DNA of 41,775 bases from UBA2137 sp037968575 (lineage in GTDB: Bacteria; Pseudomonadota; Alphaproteobacteria; Micavibrionales; Micavibrionaceae). Positions within the stretch are counted from its first letter, which is position 1; every line of letters starts with the position of its first letter. The translations under genes and the position numbers were made by a program. The notes under the pieces were generated by a model, which saw only the letters and a program-made list of their open reading frames with translations, was not told the DNA's origin and made no database searches. The stretch covers positions 1 through 41,775 of the forward strand of contig JBBKVR010000042.1 of the NCBI GenBank assembly GCA_037968575.1. Reading direction: 5' to 3'. Below are positions 23,786-30,849 of the stretch, in pieces.

Positions 23786-24787
23786 ATGGAACTTGTGCAA
23801 TCAGGAAATCCGCAAGGGCATGGTGACCCAAATGAGTGGGAGAGCTGGGTCATAGACCAGAAACATGAGTTGTTTACACCTCATGACCACGAAACATGGG
23901 AAATGCTCTATACGTGCCAAGACAAAAATTTGCCCAGACGTGTATGTCCTGAATATTTCGAGGGACGCAAAAGACTTCCTATTGCACACAATCTTATTCC
24001 CAATTACGAGGAGATGAGTGCCGTACTTCAGCCACTAACAGGCTGGAAGGTGGTCGCCGTTCCAGGACTCATTCCCAACTTGCCGTTTTTGAAAATGCTT
24101 TCGATGCGCGTGTTCCCAGCAGGAAACTTTATTCGCTCGCAAGAGGATTTAAACTATACGCCCGCACCCGATGTTTTTCACGATGTGTTTGGTCATGTCC
24201 CGTTGCTTGCCATTCAGGAGTTTGCAGACTCGGTTCAGAAGTTCCCTGAAAATGGTTTGAAGGCTGTTTTGAAACTCCAAGAAGAAGGCCTACCCGTCAA
24301 TAATGCGCTCAATGGTTTGTCGCGCCTCTACTGGTTTACGGTGGAATTTGGCTTGATGAAAAAAGCGGGCGGCGGGGAACAAATTTACGGGGCGGGAATT
24401 ATTTCTTCACCAGAGGAGAGCAAGTTCGCCATTCAAGGTACATCACCCAATCGCATTGCCTTTGATTTGAACCGTGTTTTGCATACTGAATATTATGTTG
24501 ACCGTTTCCAACGCGATTACTTTGTTGCCGAGGGTTTTGGCGATCTCTTTGATATTAGCTATGACCAGCTAGAGGACATCTTGCGAAAACTGGCAAAGGA
24601 AGAGCAAGATATAAATAGTGGTGAATTGCCGTTCTTTCCTGCTGGAAAACTTTTGGATACCGACACAGTCATTCATCGCGGGACGCAGGAATATGAAATG
24701 GGTCACCGCATGGGTCGCTCACTCGAAAAACGTCGGGCAGAAGAAAATGAGCCCTCCGAAGACGAACTGCGCAAAGCCTATTCTTAA
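23786..24787 (+). CDS. phhA: Phenylalanine-4-hydroxylase
   Basis: A 333-aa member of the pterin-dependent aromatic amino acid hydroxylases. The non-haem iron ligands are visible as H132 and H137 in FHDVFGHVPLL and E187 in FTVEFGL. The segment GLIPNLPFLKMLSMRVFPAGNFIR, seen around 94-117, is the pterin/substrate side of the fold. It converts L-phenylalanine to tyrosine using tetrahydrobiopterin and O2. It is somewhat longer than typical bacterial enzymes (260-300 aa), with a charged C-terminal extension. No pterin recycling gene (phhB) is adjacent. A purine-rich AAAGGG precedes the ATG. It is convergent with the antiporter gene, with 16 bp between. Confidence 0.93.
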   Translation: MELVQSGNPQGHGDPNEWESWVIDQKHELFTPHDHETWEMLYTCQDKNLPRRVCPEYFEGRKRLPIAHNLIPNYEEMSAVLQPLTGWKVVAVPGLIPNLPFLKMLSMRVFPAGNFIRSQEDLNYTPAPDVFHDVFGHVPLLAIQEFADSVQKFPENGLKAVLKLQEEGLPVNNALNGLSRLYWFTVEFGLMKKAGGGEQIYGAGIISSPEESKFAIQGTSPNRIAFDLNRVLHTEYYVDRFQRDYFVAEGFGDLFDISYDQLEDILRKLAKEEQDINSGELPFFPAGKLLDTDTVIHRGTQEYEMGHRMGRSLEKRRAEENEPSEDELRKAYS

Positions 24788-24803
24788 ACTTTGGAAACCG
24801 TTA

Positions 24804-26024
24804 TTAATCTATGTGCGTGACACAGGCTTTGACTGCTTCGCTCATATTTTTTGCACTTCTCTTGTCGTATGCAACATCCACAAAACGACGCAGAAGCACC
24901 ATCCAGAATGGGCTAAATACCAAGCTTAGTGCAATAACGGCAATGATTATTTTATAACTTTCATTATCGAATATTCCATTACCCAACGCAGTTGCTGCAA
25001 GGATAAAAGAGAACTCTCCGATTTGGCTGATTGTCAGACCTGCAATGAAACTTCTGCGCCAACGCTCTGCAGGTAGGAAGCCTCTTAAAAGAGAGATGCA
25101 AACAATTGTTTTAAAAATAAGTGTGCCCAATAAAAGGGCCGCTATCGTTCCTGCGTTGGATACAATCACGTCAAAATCTATCAGCATTCCTATGGACATA
25201 AAGAACACCATCAACATGACGGATTCCATGGGTTCTATTTTTGGTAACACCTTGTCTTGTGAGTGACTGTTCCCGATGATAAGCCCCGCGAGAAAAGCTC
25301 CGTAAGCAGGGGACAAGCCTGCCCATTCAGACGCTCCAGCAAAAACAAAGCACCACGCCAATGCCGCAACTGGAATTAGGTCATTGTGTTTTTCCACTGT
25401 CTTTTCAAAAAGCAGATGTACCCTTTCTTTTTTAGATAAGAAAATTATAAGCCCTACAAGAACACCTACCGCCCCTATCATTTTTGGAAGAATGTCCCAA
25501 TTCATACCGCCATCGCTACCAAGGGCATTAATCGTCATTATCATTGGAACAAAAAGGAGGTCTTGCGCAATCAAGATGCTAATTGCCATTTGACCGGGAC
25601 CCTTATCAAGCAACCCAACACTACTGAGAAGTTTAACAGCAACAGCAGTGCTACTCAGCGAGATGATGAACCCATAGACCAGCTTCTCATTCAAACTCAA
25701 ATCTACAAAAAGACCGATACTAAAGGTAATGGCGAGGCTGAGGATAATGAGTAGAAATGTTGCAGGAACCGCAATTTTATAAGTTTCCCTGAATGATTTT
25801 AATTCCAGTTCAATTCCCAGAATAAACAACAAAAGAATAACACCGAGTTCTGCATAAAAACTGATTTGCTGCTCATCGCTAATAACGCCTAACATGGCAG
25901 GGCCAATCAAGATGCCCGCTAAAACATAGCCAACCATAGGTAACTGTTTTAACTTAGTCAGAAGCACTGCTGACAAAGAACACAGTAGAATGACAATCGC
26001 AATTTCAGAAAAATGATGTGGCAT
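24804..26024 (-). CDS. CPA2-type cation:proton antiporter (KefB/NapA-like membrane domain)
   Basis: A 406-aa protein made almost entirely of membrane helices (about twelve). Family features include GYVLAGILIGP near the N-terminus, the helix-breaking ISLSSTAVAVKLLS, LIAQDLLFVPMI, LSPAYGAFLAGLIIGNS and ISQIGEFSFILA. The family exchanges Na+ or K+ for protons. No C-terminal RCK/TrkA-N domain is present, so ligand gating as in KefB/KefC is not expected. I cannot tell Na+ from K+ specificity from the sequence. The 3' end lies 16 bp from the convergent phhA. I see no ribosome site before the ATG. Confidence 0.88.
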   Translation of the reverse strand: MPHHFSEIAIVILLCSLSAVLLTKLKQLPMVGYVLAGILIGPAMLGVISDEQQISFYAELGVILLLFILGIELELKSFRETYKIAVPATFLLIILSLAITFSIGLFVDLSLNEKLVYGFIISLSSTAVAVKLLSSVGLLDKGPGQMAISILIAQDLLFVPMIMTINALGSDGGMNWDILPKMIGAVGVLVGLIIFLSKKERVHLLFEKTVEKHNDLIPVAALAWCFVFAGASEWAGLSPAYGAFLAGLIIGNSHSQDKVLPKIEPMESVMLMVFFMSIGMLIDFDVIVSNAGTIAALLLGTLIFKTIVCISLLRGFLPAERWRRSFIAGLTISQIGEFSFILAATALGNGIFDNESYKIIIAVIALSLVFSPFWMVLLRRFVDVAYDKRSAKNMSEAVKACVTHID

Positions 26025-26077
26025 AAATCACAGGTCTTAAGCCTTTAGAAGATTTAAGAATAACACTACAGGGGAAA

Positions 26078-26152
26078 TGGAGCGGGTGAAGGGTTTCGAA
26101 CCCTCGGCCTCAACCTTGGCAAGGTTGCGCTCTACCCCTGAGCTACACCCGC
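26078..26152 (-). tRNA. tRNA-Gly (anticodon GCC)
   Basis: The minus strand folds as a full cloverleaf. The acceptor stem is GCGGGTG/CACCCGC, followed by discriminator U and an encoded CCA. The D arm is GTAGCTCAGGGGTAGAGC, the anticodon stem CAACC/GGTTG with loop TTGCCAA (anticodon GCC, complementary to 26118-26120), and the T arm contains GGTTCGAAACC. It is 75 nt including CCA. The 3' end faces the antiporter gene; I see no attachment-site duplication. Confidence 0.97.
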
Positions 26153-26235
26153 ATTTGTTCTTACGAAGAACGTTTTGGAGTTTTAGAAGGTTTTCAGGGG
26201 TAAATCAAGGCAGAAGTTAATAAAAGTCTTGATAT

Positions 26236-26487
26236 TTAAGTTGGAGAAACTCCTCTAGCTTCATTTATCAATTTAGTAACCTCAGAGATAGGAAGCTCAG
26301 TTGTAAAAGGCGAGGATGGATCGCTGTCTGCTTCCAGATACGTTATTCCGCCCACTTCTCTCAAAGTAATGTGCTTATCAACTGGTATTGATATATTGCG
26401 AGGTTCATTAAAAGCATGATTTGCTGCACTTGTGCAGTTCAAAACTATACTCGGTAGAGGCTTGAATAAATTTGCAAAAACAGACAT
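26236..26487 (-). CDS. Small uncharacterised protein, 83 aa (cluster gene 3)
   Basis: A short protein beginning MSVFANLFKPLPSIVLN, with one cysteine (C18) and a beta-rich middle (ISIPVDKHITLREVGGITYLEAD), ending in a helix (SEVTKLINEARG). The start is supported by a Shine-Dalgarno AAGGAAG. Its own promoter sits in the 61-bp gap to the 96-aa gene. I recognise no family. It lies in a cluster of three small minus-strand genes upstream of tRNA-Gly. Confidence 0.65.
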   Translation of the reverse strand: MSVFANLFKPLPSIVLNCTSAANHAFNEPRNISIPVDKHITLREVGGITYLEADSDPSSPFTTELPISEVTKLINEARGVSPT

Positions 26488-26508
26488 ACAAAATCTTCCT
26501 TTTTTGGA

Positions 26509-26537
26509 AAATTAAAAGAAATATTATATTATGTCAA
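26509..26537 (-). promoter_or_regulatory. Promoter of the 83-aa protein gene
   Basis: On the minus strand: TTGACA (26532-26537), a 17-nt spacer, TAATTT (26509-26514). The -35 is within another exact copy of TTGACATAAT (26528-26537). The leader to the ATG at 26487 is about 15 nt and contains the Shine-Dalgarno. Confidence 0.5.
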
Positions 26538-26548
26538 GGTAATTAGAG

Positions 26549-26839
26549 TTATAGGCCAACTTTGATGAGGTAAGTAAAGTAAGCTTCGGGCTGACCATTT
26601 CCTGCGTTATCAGCATAAATAACCACGTTACGTGCGTGTTCTACTTTATATGCTGCATCGTCATTTAGTTCGTAATGCAGAAGATCATCCTCTTTGTCTC
26701 CGCCCTGATAAACCAACATGAGAAGTTTTTGGTCACGATAATATTCCACGCGTTTCACTTCGTGTTCAAAGGCCGTATCGCTAGCCAATGCAATATTGCC
26801 GTCTGCGAGATATCCAAGTTCGATGTTTTGAGCTAACAT
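26549..26839 (-). CDS. Small uncharacterised protein, 96 aa (cluster gene 2)
   Basis: An acidic, probably beta-rich soluble protein with alternating charged and aromatic stretches (EYYRDQKLLMLVYQGGD, DDAAYKVEHARNVVIYADN). No membrane segment, signal peptide or cysteine is seen. It starts 9 nt after the stop of the 56-aa gene upstream. Its Shine-Dalgarno (AGGGA) overlaps that stop codon, so the two are almost certainly cotranscribed and coupled. I recognise no family. Confidence 0.7.
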   Translation of the reverse strand: MLAQNIELGYLADGNIALASDTAFEHEVKRVEYYRDQKLLMLVYQGGDKEDDLLHYELNDDAAYKVEHARNVVIYADNAGNGQPEAYFTYLIKVGL

Positions 26840-26848
26840 GACAGTTCC

Positions 26849-27019
26849 CTACATTTCCGCAGTCGGTGGAGTAATAATACTATTAAATGTCGATTGAGGC
26901 GCAGCAATTGGCTCAGCTGGTGGCATATTTATGCACTTTGAGATGCAAGTGCCCCCGTTAACGGCGCCACCTGACCAATCAGCTGTTGCAATAAGTTCCA
27001 TAGCTGGATTATGTGCCAT
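26849..27019 (-). CDS. Small uncharacterised peptide, 56 aa, with a Cys pair (cluster gene 1)
   Basis: A short ORF with a strong Shine-Dalgarno (AAGGGGA, about 10 nt before the ATG) and a candidate promoter. The product starts MAHNPAMELIATADWSGGAV and continues with a glycine-rich stretch and a C-x-x-x-C pair (GGTCISKC, C25 and C29). The second half is rich in proline, alanine, threonine and serine. The length, the Cys pair beside Gly/Asn and the low-complexity C-terminus recall secreted or modified peptides, but no peptidase, ABC exporter or modifying enzyme is adjacent, so this is only a thought. It is the first gene of the cluster, directly followed by the 96-aa gene. Confidence 0.6.
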   Translation of the reverse strand: MAHNPAMELIATADWSGGAVNGGTCISKCINMPPAEPIAAPQSTFNSIITPPTAEM

Positions 27020-27040
27020 AACTACTTTTCCCCTTTGTAT

Positions 27041-27070
27041 AGTATACTTATACTCGCTAAGTCTTTACAA
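27041..27070 (-). promoter_or_regulatory. Candidate promoter of the small-gene cluster
   Basis: On the minus strand: TTGTAA (27065-27070), an 18-nt spacer, TATACT (27041-27046). The predicted start lies about 15 nt before the ATG at 27019, at the Shine-Dalgarno. It faces away from the plus-strand ProXp-ala gene, with which it shares a 105-bp divergent region. Confidence 0.45.
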
Positions 27071-27124
27071 ACTCTTGAAATTAGATGGCATTTTATCTAA
27101 TTATTGCTGATATTTAGGAAAATC

Positions 27125-27661
27125 ATGTCAAAACCACAAAAATCACTCGAATCACCGTGTAAACCACAGGAATTGCTGGATTCCCTGCAAAATTGGGGCA
27201 TTCAGTACACTCTCTATGAGCATGAAGCCATGTTCACCGTAGAAGACACGAAGAAAGCCAATCTAGACATTCCGGGTACGCATTGCCGTAACCTCTACCT
27301 TCGCGATAAGAAAAAAAACAATTATCTGATTGTTTTACGCGATGAAACGCCAATCGATATGAAAAAATTATCCGACGTTATTGACTCAGGACGGCTATCT
27401 TTTGGCTCTGCCGAAAAGTTGTGGCAGTATTTGGGTGTTCGTCCGGGATCGGTTTGCCCCTTTACAGCTATTAATGATAAGAACCATGAGGTTCACATTA
27501 TTCTAGAAAAAGCGATGATGGAGTGCGATATCATTGATTGTCATCCCCTCGATAATACAATGACTATTACTCTTACGCCTGATGATTTACGAGTATTTTT
27601 TAAAGAGATTGGCCGTGATGATGTGCGCGAGGTGGATTTAGCACCGGCAGAGCCTACATGA
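27125..27661 (+). CDS. Prolyl-tRNA editing deacylase ProXp-ala (YbaK/PrdX family)
   Basis: A 178-aa protein of the YbaK/INS trans-editing fold. Recognisable parts are TLYEHEAMFTVEDTKKAN near the N-terminus, then GTHCRNLYLRDKKKNNYLIVL, LSFGSAEKLWQYLGVRPGSVCPF and a C-terminal VHIILEKAMM. This combination matches the ProXp-ala (PrdX) group, which hydrolyses Ala-tRNAPro mischarged by prolyl-tRNA synthetase; alphaproteobacteria often have it because their ProRS lacks the editing domain. I chose ATG 27125 (Shine-Dalgarno AGGAAA directly upstream) rather than the TTG at 27104. It begins a run of plus-strand genes to 29524. Confidence 0.88.
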   Translation: MSKPQKSLESPCKPQELLDSLQNWGIQYTLYEHEAMFTVEDTKKANLDIPGTHCRNLYLRDKKKNNYLIVLRDETPIDMKKLSDVIDSGRLSFGSAEKLWQYLGVRPGSVCPFTAINDKNHEVHIILEKAMMECDIIDCHPLDNTMTITLTPDDLRVFFKEIGRDDVREVDLAPAEPT

Positions 27662-27688
27662 AACGGTAGATAACGAACGGAAAAACCT

Positions 27689-28606
27689 ATGAACATGATA
27701 CTTCCCGAAGACGGGGACATAAATACAAACATTTTTGATGCAACATCTGAAAATTTTGAGACAGATGTACTTGAGGCTTCAAAAACAACACCCATTCTAA
27801 TTGATTTTTGGGCACCATGGTGCCAACCGTGCAAACAGTTAATGCCCCTACTTGAAAAAATCGTAAATGCAGCCGGTGGTAAGGTCAAACTGGCCAAAGT
27901 TAATATTGATGATGAGAAGGCACTTGCCCAAGCTTTTCAGGTTCAGTCTGTTCCAACCGTTATTGCCGTTTTTCAAGGACAACCCGTGACTGGTTTCCAA
28001 GGCGTACAGCCTGAATCTCAAATTCAAACATTGGTTGACCAACTTGCAAGCATGGGCGGGGACCAACCAGCTCAAGAAGCTACAATTAATATTGAAGAAA
28101 CACTCGAAAAGGCAGAAGAAGCATTAAAAGTTAAAGATTTTGAAGGCGCGCAGATTTTTTACGGGCAAGTATACGAAGCGGATGAAACCCACGTCAAAGC
28201 CTATGCAGGATTAATCCGTACAGCAATTGGAGCGGGCGAAAAAGACTATGCCTTTCATTTAATTGAACAAGTACCTGAAGAGATTTCCAAAACCCCTGAA
28301 TTCCAATCTGTTCAAAAATTTTATGAGGCCACAAATCAGAGCACGGACGATTTGGCCGACTTAGAAAAAGCGTTAGAAAAATCACCTGAAAATAATCAGA
28401 AACGTTTTGATTACGCACAAAAATTATTCGCAGCAGGTAAATATGATGAGGCCTTTGACCAACTCATTCTTATCATCGGAAAAGATCGCGAATGGGAAGA
28501 TGCCAAAGCGCGCAAAGAGTTGATTTCTTATTTCGACTTTCTCGGCCACTCCGATCCGCTAACTGTCGAGGGACGCAAAAAATTATCCAGCGTTTTGTTT
28601 TCTTGA
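27689..28606 (+). CDS. cnoX: CnoX/YbbN-type thioredoxin-TPR chaperedoxin
   Basis: A 305-aa protein: a thioredoxin domain (about 18-125) followed by TPR-like helical repeats (about 135-300). The active site is WCQPC (CQPC at 45-48) in DFWAPWCQPCKQLMP, so both redox cysteines are present, unlike E. coli CnoX, where the motif is SxxC. CnoX proteins hold unfolding proteins during oxidative stress and hand them to GroEL or DnaK; versions with an intact CxxC can also reduce disulfides. The next gene is a Lon-substrate-binding-domain protein, the order seen in many alphaproteobacteria, which supports a proteostasis role. Confidence 0.88.
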   Translation: MNMILPEDGDINTNIFDATSENFETDVLEASKTTPILIDFWAPWCQPCKQLMPLLEKIVNAAGGKVKLAKVNIDDEKALAQAFQVQSVPTVIAVFQGQPVTGFQGVQPESQIQTLVDQLASMGGDQPAQEATINIEETLEKAEEALKVKDFEGAQIFYGQVYEADETHVKAYAGLIRTAIGAGEKDYAFHLIEQVPEEISKTPEFQSVQKFYEATNQSTDDLADLEKALEKSPENNQKRFDYAQKLFAAGKYDEAFDQLILIIGKDREWEDAKARKELISYFDFLGHSDPLTVEGRKKLSSVLFS

Positions 28607-28622
28607 TTGACCACTCTATATA
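28595..28622 (+). promoter_or_regulatory. Candidate leaderless promoter for the Lon-SB protein gene
   Basis: TTGTTT (28595-28600), a 16-nt spacer, TATATA (28617-28622), then 7 nt to the ATG at 28630, with no Shine-Dalgarno. The -35 lies inside the end of cnoX. It resembles the promoter at 34543 (TTGTTT, 16 nt, GATACT). Confidence 0.42.
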
Positions 28623-28629
28623 AAATTGC

Positions 28630-29292
28630 ATGGCAAGTTCCGTGCAAAATTCACTACCCCAAACACTCCCCGTCTTTCCATTAGATGGCGTGTTGTTGTT
28701 GCCTGGCGGAAGCCTACCCCTCAATATTTTTGAACCCCGTTATTTGGCAATGATTGATGATGCACTTCGCTCAGATCGCCTTATAGGCATGATACAACCC
28801 AATACTGCAACATCGGAAACCATCAATGGTCCGGCTCTTCAACAAACGGGGTGTGCTGGAAAAATAACTGCCTTTCAGGATTTGGAAGAAGGGCGTTACC
28901 TGATTACCCTAACAGGTGTTTGCCGTTTTAATGTTGATGAGGAATTGGAAACCGCCAGAGGGTACAGACGCGTACAGCCCACATGGGAAGATTTTTCAGA
29001 TTTGGATTTACGAAAACATAATCCTGATGTTGATATTGACCGCGAGAAACTGACGAATTTACTCAAAAGTTATTTTGAAGAAAATGGTCTATGTTGTGAA
29101 TGGGATTTGCTCGCCATGACACCAGACGAACATTTGATAACAGCCCTTGCTATGATATGTCCATTCTCTCCTTCGGAAAAACAGGCTCTCCTAGAGGCAC
29201 GTTGCTGTGAAAAACGCGGCCAGTTGTTCATCGATTTACTTGAAATGGCGGTTCAAAACACACCCCATGAAATTGGTGCATCGAAGCATTAA
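28630..29292 (+). CDS. LON peptidase substrate-binding domain protein
   Basis: A 220-aa protein consisting only of the Lon N-terminal (substrate-binding) domain. It begins with the typical LPVFPLDGVLLLPGGSLPLNIFEPRY and continues with GCAGKITAF and the GRYLITLTGVCRF strand. The ATPase and protease domains of Lon are absent, so it cannot degrade proteins by itself. Family members are thought to bind misfolded proteins or to act as adaptors; the precise role is unknown. It sits between cnoX and a Trm112-like gene, a conserved alphaproteobacterial order. The ATG lacks a Shine-Dalgarno and follows a -10-like sequence. Confidence 0.9.
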   Translation: MASSVQNSLPQTLPVFPLDGVLLLPGGSLPLNIFEPRYLAMIDDALRSDRLIGMIQPNTATSETINGPALQQTGCAGKITAFQDLEEGRYLITLTGVCRFNVDEELETARGYRRVQPTWEDFSDLDLRKHNPDVDIDREKLTNLLKSYFEENGLCCEWDLLAMTPDEHLITALAMICPFSPSEKQALLEARCCEKRGQLFIDLLEMAVQNTPHEIGASKH

Positions 29293-29293
29293 C

Positions 29294-29322
29294 TTGCCAC
29301 TACCTTCATAACACTTTATAAA
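29294..29322 (+). promoter_or_regulatory. Leaderless-type promoter for the Trm112-like gene
   Basis: TTGCCA (29294-29299), a 17-nt spacer, TATAAA (29317-29322), then 7 nt to the ATG at 29330. It occupies the entire gap after the previous stop codon (29292) and is the cleanest example of this layout in the window. Confidence 0.55.
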
Positions 29323-29329
29323 ATTCTGC

Positions 29330-29524
29330 ATGAGTGCAATTGATCCCAAATTACTGGAAATTCTGGTCTGCCCTTTGACCAAAGAACCGCTTCGCTATGA
29401 TAAAAAAGCAGGTGAGCTCATTTCTGATCGTGCAGGTTTAGCCTACCCAATTCGTAATGGTATCCCTGTTATGCTTCCCGATGAGGCGCGTGAATTAGAA
29501 GACTCCGAAAAGAAAAAAGCCTAA
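29330..29524 (+). CDS. Trm112-like / UPF0434 (YcaR) small protein
   Basis: A 64-aa protein with the family pattern LLEILVCPLTKEPLRYDK at the N-terminus and GLAYPIRNGIPVMLPDEAREL at the C-terminus. Eukaryotic Trm112 activates several methyltransferases as a zinc-binding partner. This bacterial version has only one of the usual cysteines (CP), so zinc binding is doubtful. The bacterial role is not settled, but an rRNA methyltransferase gene (rsmB) is immediately convergent, the stop codons overlapping by 4 nt (29521-29524). Confidence 0.88.
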   Translation: MSAIDPKLLEILVCPLTKEPLRYDKKAGELISDRAGLAYPIRNGIPVMLPDEARELEDSEKKKA

Positions 29525-30828
29525 GCTTTTCTTTCCATGACTGCTGCGAAGAAACCATCCGTTTGATGCTGAGCAGGCGTTAAGCGCATCATAGGATTTT
29601 TACATGGATTAGGATTTGAGGACGGCCAATTTTGGCTTAAATCAACCAACTTGAAATCATCATTGTCTTTGAGAAATGTCTCAACTTGATTTTCATTCTC
29701 TTCACGGAAAAGAGAACAAGTTGCATACACCAATTTCCCGCCTGGTTTTACAATGTCGCGGACTTTCTCCAAAATTTCAGCCTGAATGGTTTGAAGTTCT
29801 TCTAATTCGGGGCCATAAGTAATCCAGCGCATATCAGGATTACGGCGCCATGTACCTGAACCTGAACAAGGAACATCCAAAAGGACTATATCGAACTTTC
29901 CTTTTTGACGTTTCAACCATTTTAAATTTTTTGGATCTTCTAAAGAGCGCACCTCAACATTGTCGCTTACGCGAGCGCGCTTAAAACGGTCTTTGGATTT
30001 GTTCAAACGTCTCGTGTCGATATCCATCGCAACAATACGACCTTTACCCTCCATAGCATTGGCAAGAGCAATTGTCTTACCACCTGCACCAGCGCAGTAA
30101 TCCAAAACTTGCTGGCCAGGTTGTGGGTCACATGCCAAAGCAATCAATTGTGAACCCTCATCCTGAATATCAATCCAACCCTTACCAAAGGCCTTTGTCC
30201 GTGACAAATAGGTTTTCCCTCGAGCGCGTAACCCCCAAGGTGAATAAGGCGTTTCGTCACTTTCAACACCATCGGCCTTTAAAAAGTCTTTCACCTTTTC
30301 GCGTGATGCCTGAACAATATTTGTTCTGATATCCAGAGGTGCAGGTTCTAACATTGCCGCCATTTCATCTGCAAAATTATCACAGAATATCTCTTTTAAT
30401 CTTTCAACATACTCGGGCGGACATTCGGCAAGCACGTCTTCGGGCATATCTTTGTGATACAAATTACGATCGTAGAGTTTTTCTAAAATTTTGGATTCAG
30501 GCGCAGTCAATTTTTCAGGGCCATATTTCGATCCATCAAATAATTTCTCGACATCTTTCTTCTTACGATCATCCAAGAAAACGTAAGTAGCTACTGCACT
30601 TAACCGCGGTGTAATTTCCTCTACACCCAAGCTCATCAAATGCCACTCAACGCGCGCCTTGTTACGGACGCATTCATAGACACGGTTGGCAACAAAGGCG
30701 CGGTCTTTCGAGCCAATATAGCGACGACGACGCATATAGTCGCCAATGACTGTATCCATCGGGACTTTAACAGTACCAATTGTTCCAAGAAGTGTAATTA
30801 CGGCCTCAAGCCGTGCGGAAGGTGTCAT
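29521..30828 (-). CDS. rsmB: RsmB, 16S rRNA (cytosine-5) methyltransferase
   Basis: A 435-aa protein of the NSUN/RsmB family. A NusB-like helical N-terminal region (about 1-130) precedes the SAM-dependent methyltransferase core. SAM binding is seen in LDYCAGAGGKTIALA and VAMDID; motif IV is DVPCSGSGTWRRNPD, carrying one of the two conserved cysteines, and motif VI is YATCSLFREENENQV, carrying the nucleophile. It methylates C967 of 16S rRNA (E. coli numbering). It follows sdhB by 21 bp on the same strand, so it may be read through from sdhB. A second NSUN enzyme identity (RsmF) is unlikely given the NusB-like domain. Confidence 0.88.
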   Translation of the reverse strand: MTPSARLEAVITLLGTIGTVKVPMDTVIGDYMRRRRYIGSKDRAFVANRVYECVRNKARVEWHLMSLGVEEITPRLSAVATYVFLDDRKKKDVEKLFDGSKYGPEKLTAPESKILEKLYDRNLYHKDMPEDVLAECPPEYVERLKEIFCDNFADEMAAMLEPAPLDIRTNIVQASREKVKDFLKADGVESDETPYSPWGLRARGKTYLSRTKAFGKGWIDIQDEGSQLIALACDPQPGQQVLDYCAGAGGKTIALANAMEGKGRIVAMDIDTRRLNKSKDRFKRARVSDNVEVRSLEDPKNLKWLKRQKGKFDIVLLDVPCSGSGTWRRNPDMRWITYGPELEELQTIQAEILEKVRDIVKPGGKLVYATCSLFREENENQVETFLKDNDDFKLVDLSQNWPSSNPNPCKNPMMRLTPAQHQTDGFFAAVMERKA

Positions 30829-30849
30829 GAATGTTGTCTAATTCCGGTT

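Noticed and set aside
26157..26171. Small perfect hairpin GTTCTT-ACG-AAGAAC just upstream of the tRNA
   Set aside because: There is no T run on either strand, so I do not call it a terminator; it may be chance.
26078..26235. tRNA-Gly as an integration site for a mobile island
   Set aside because: The tRNA 3' end faces the antiporter gene, no second copy of the 3' end was seen, and no integrase gene is present.
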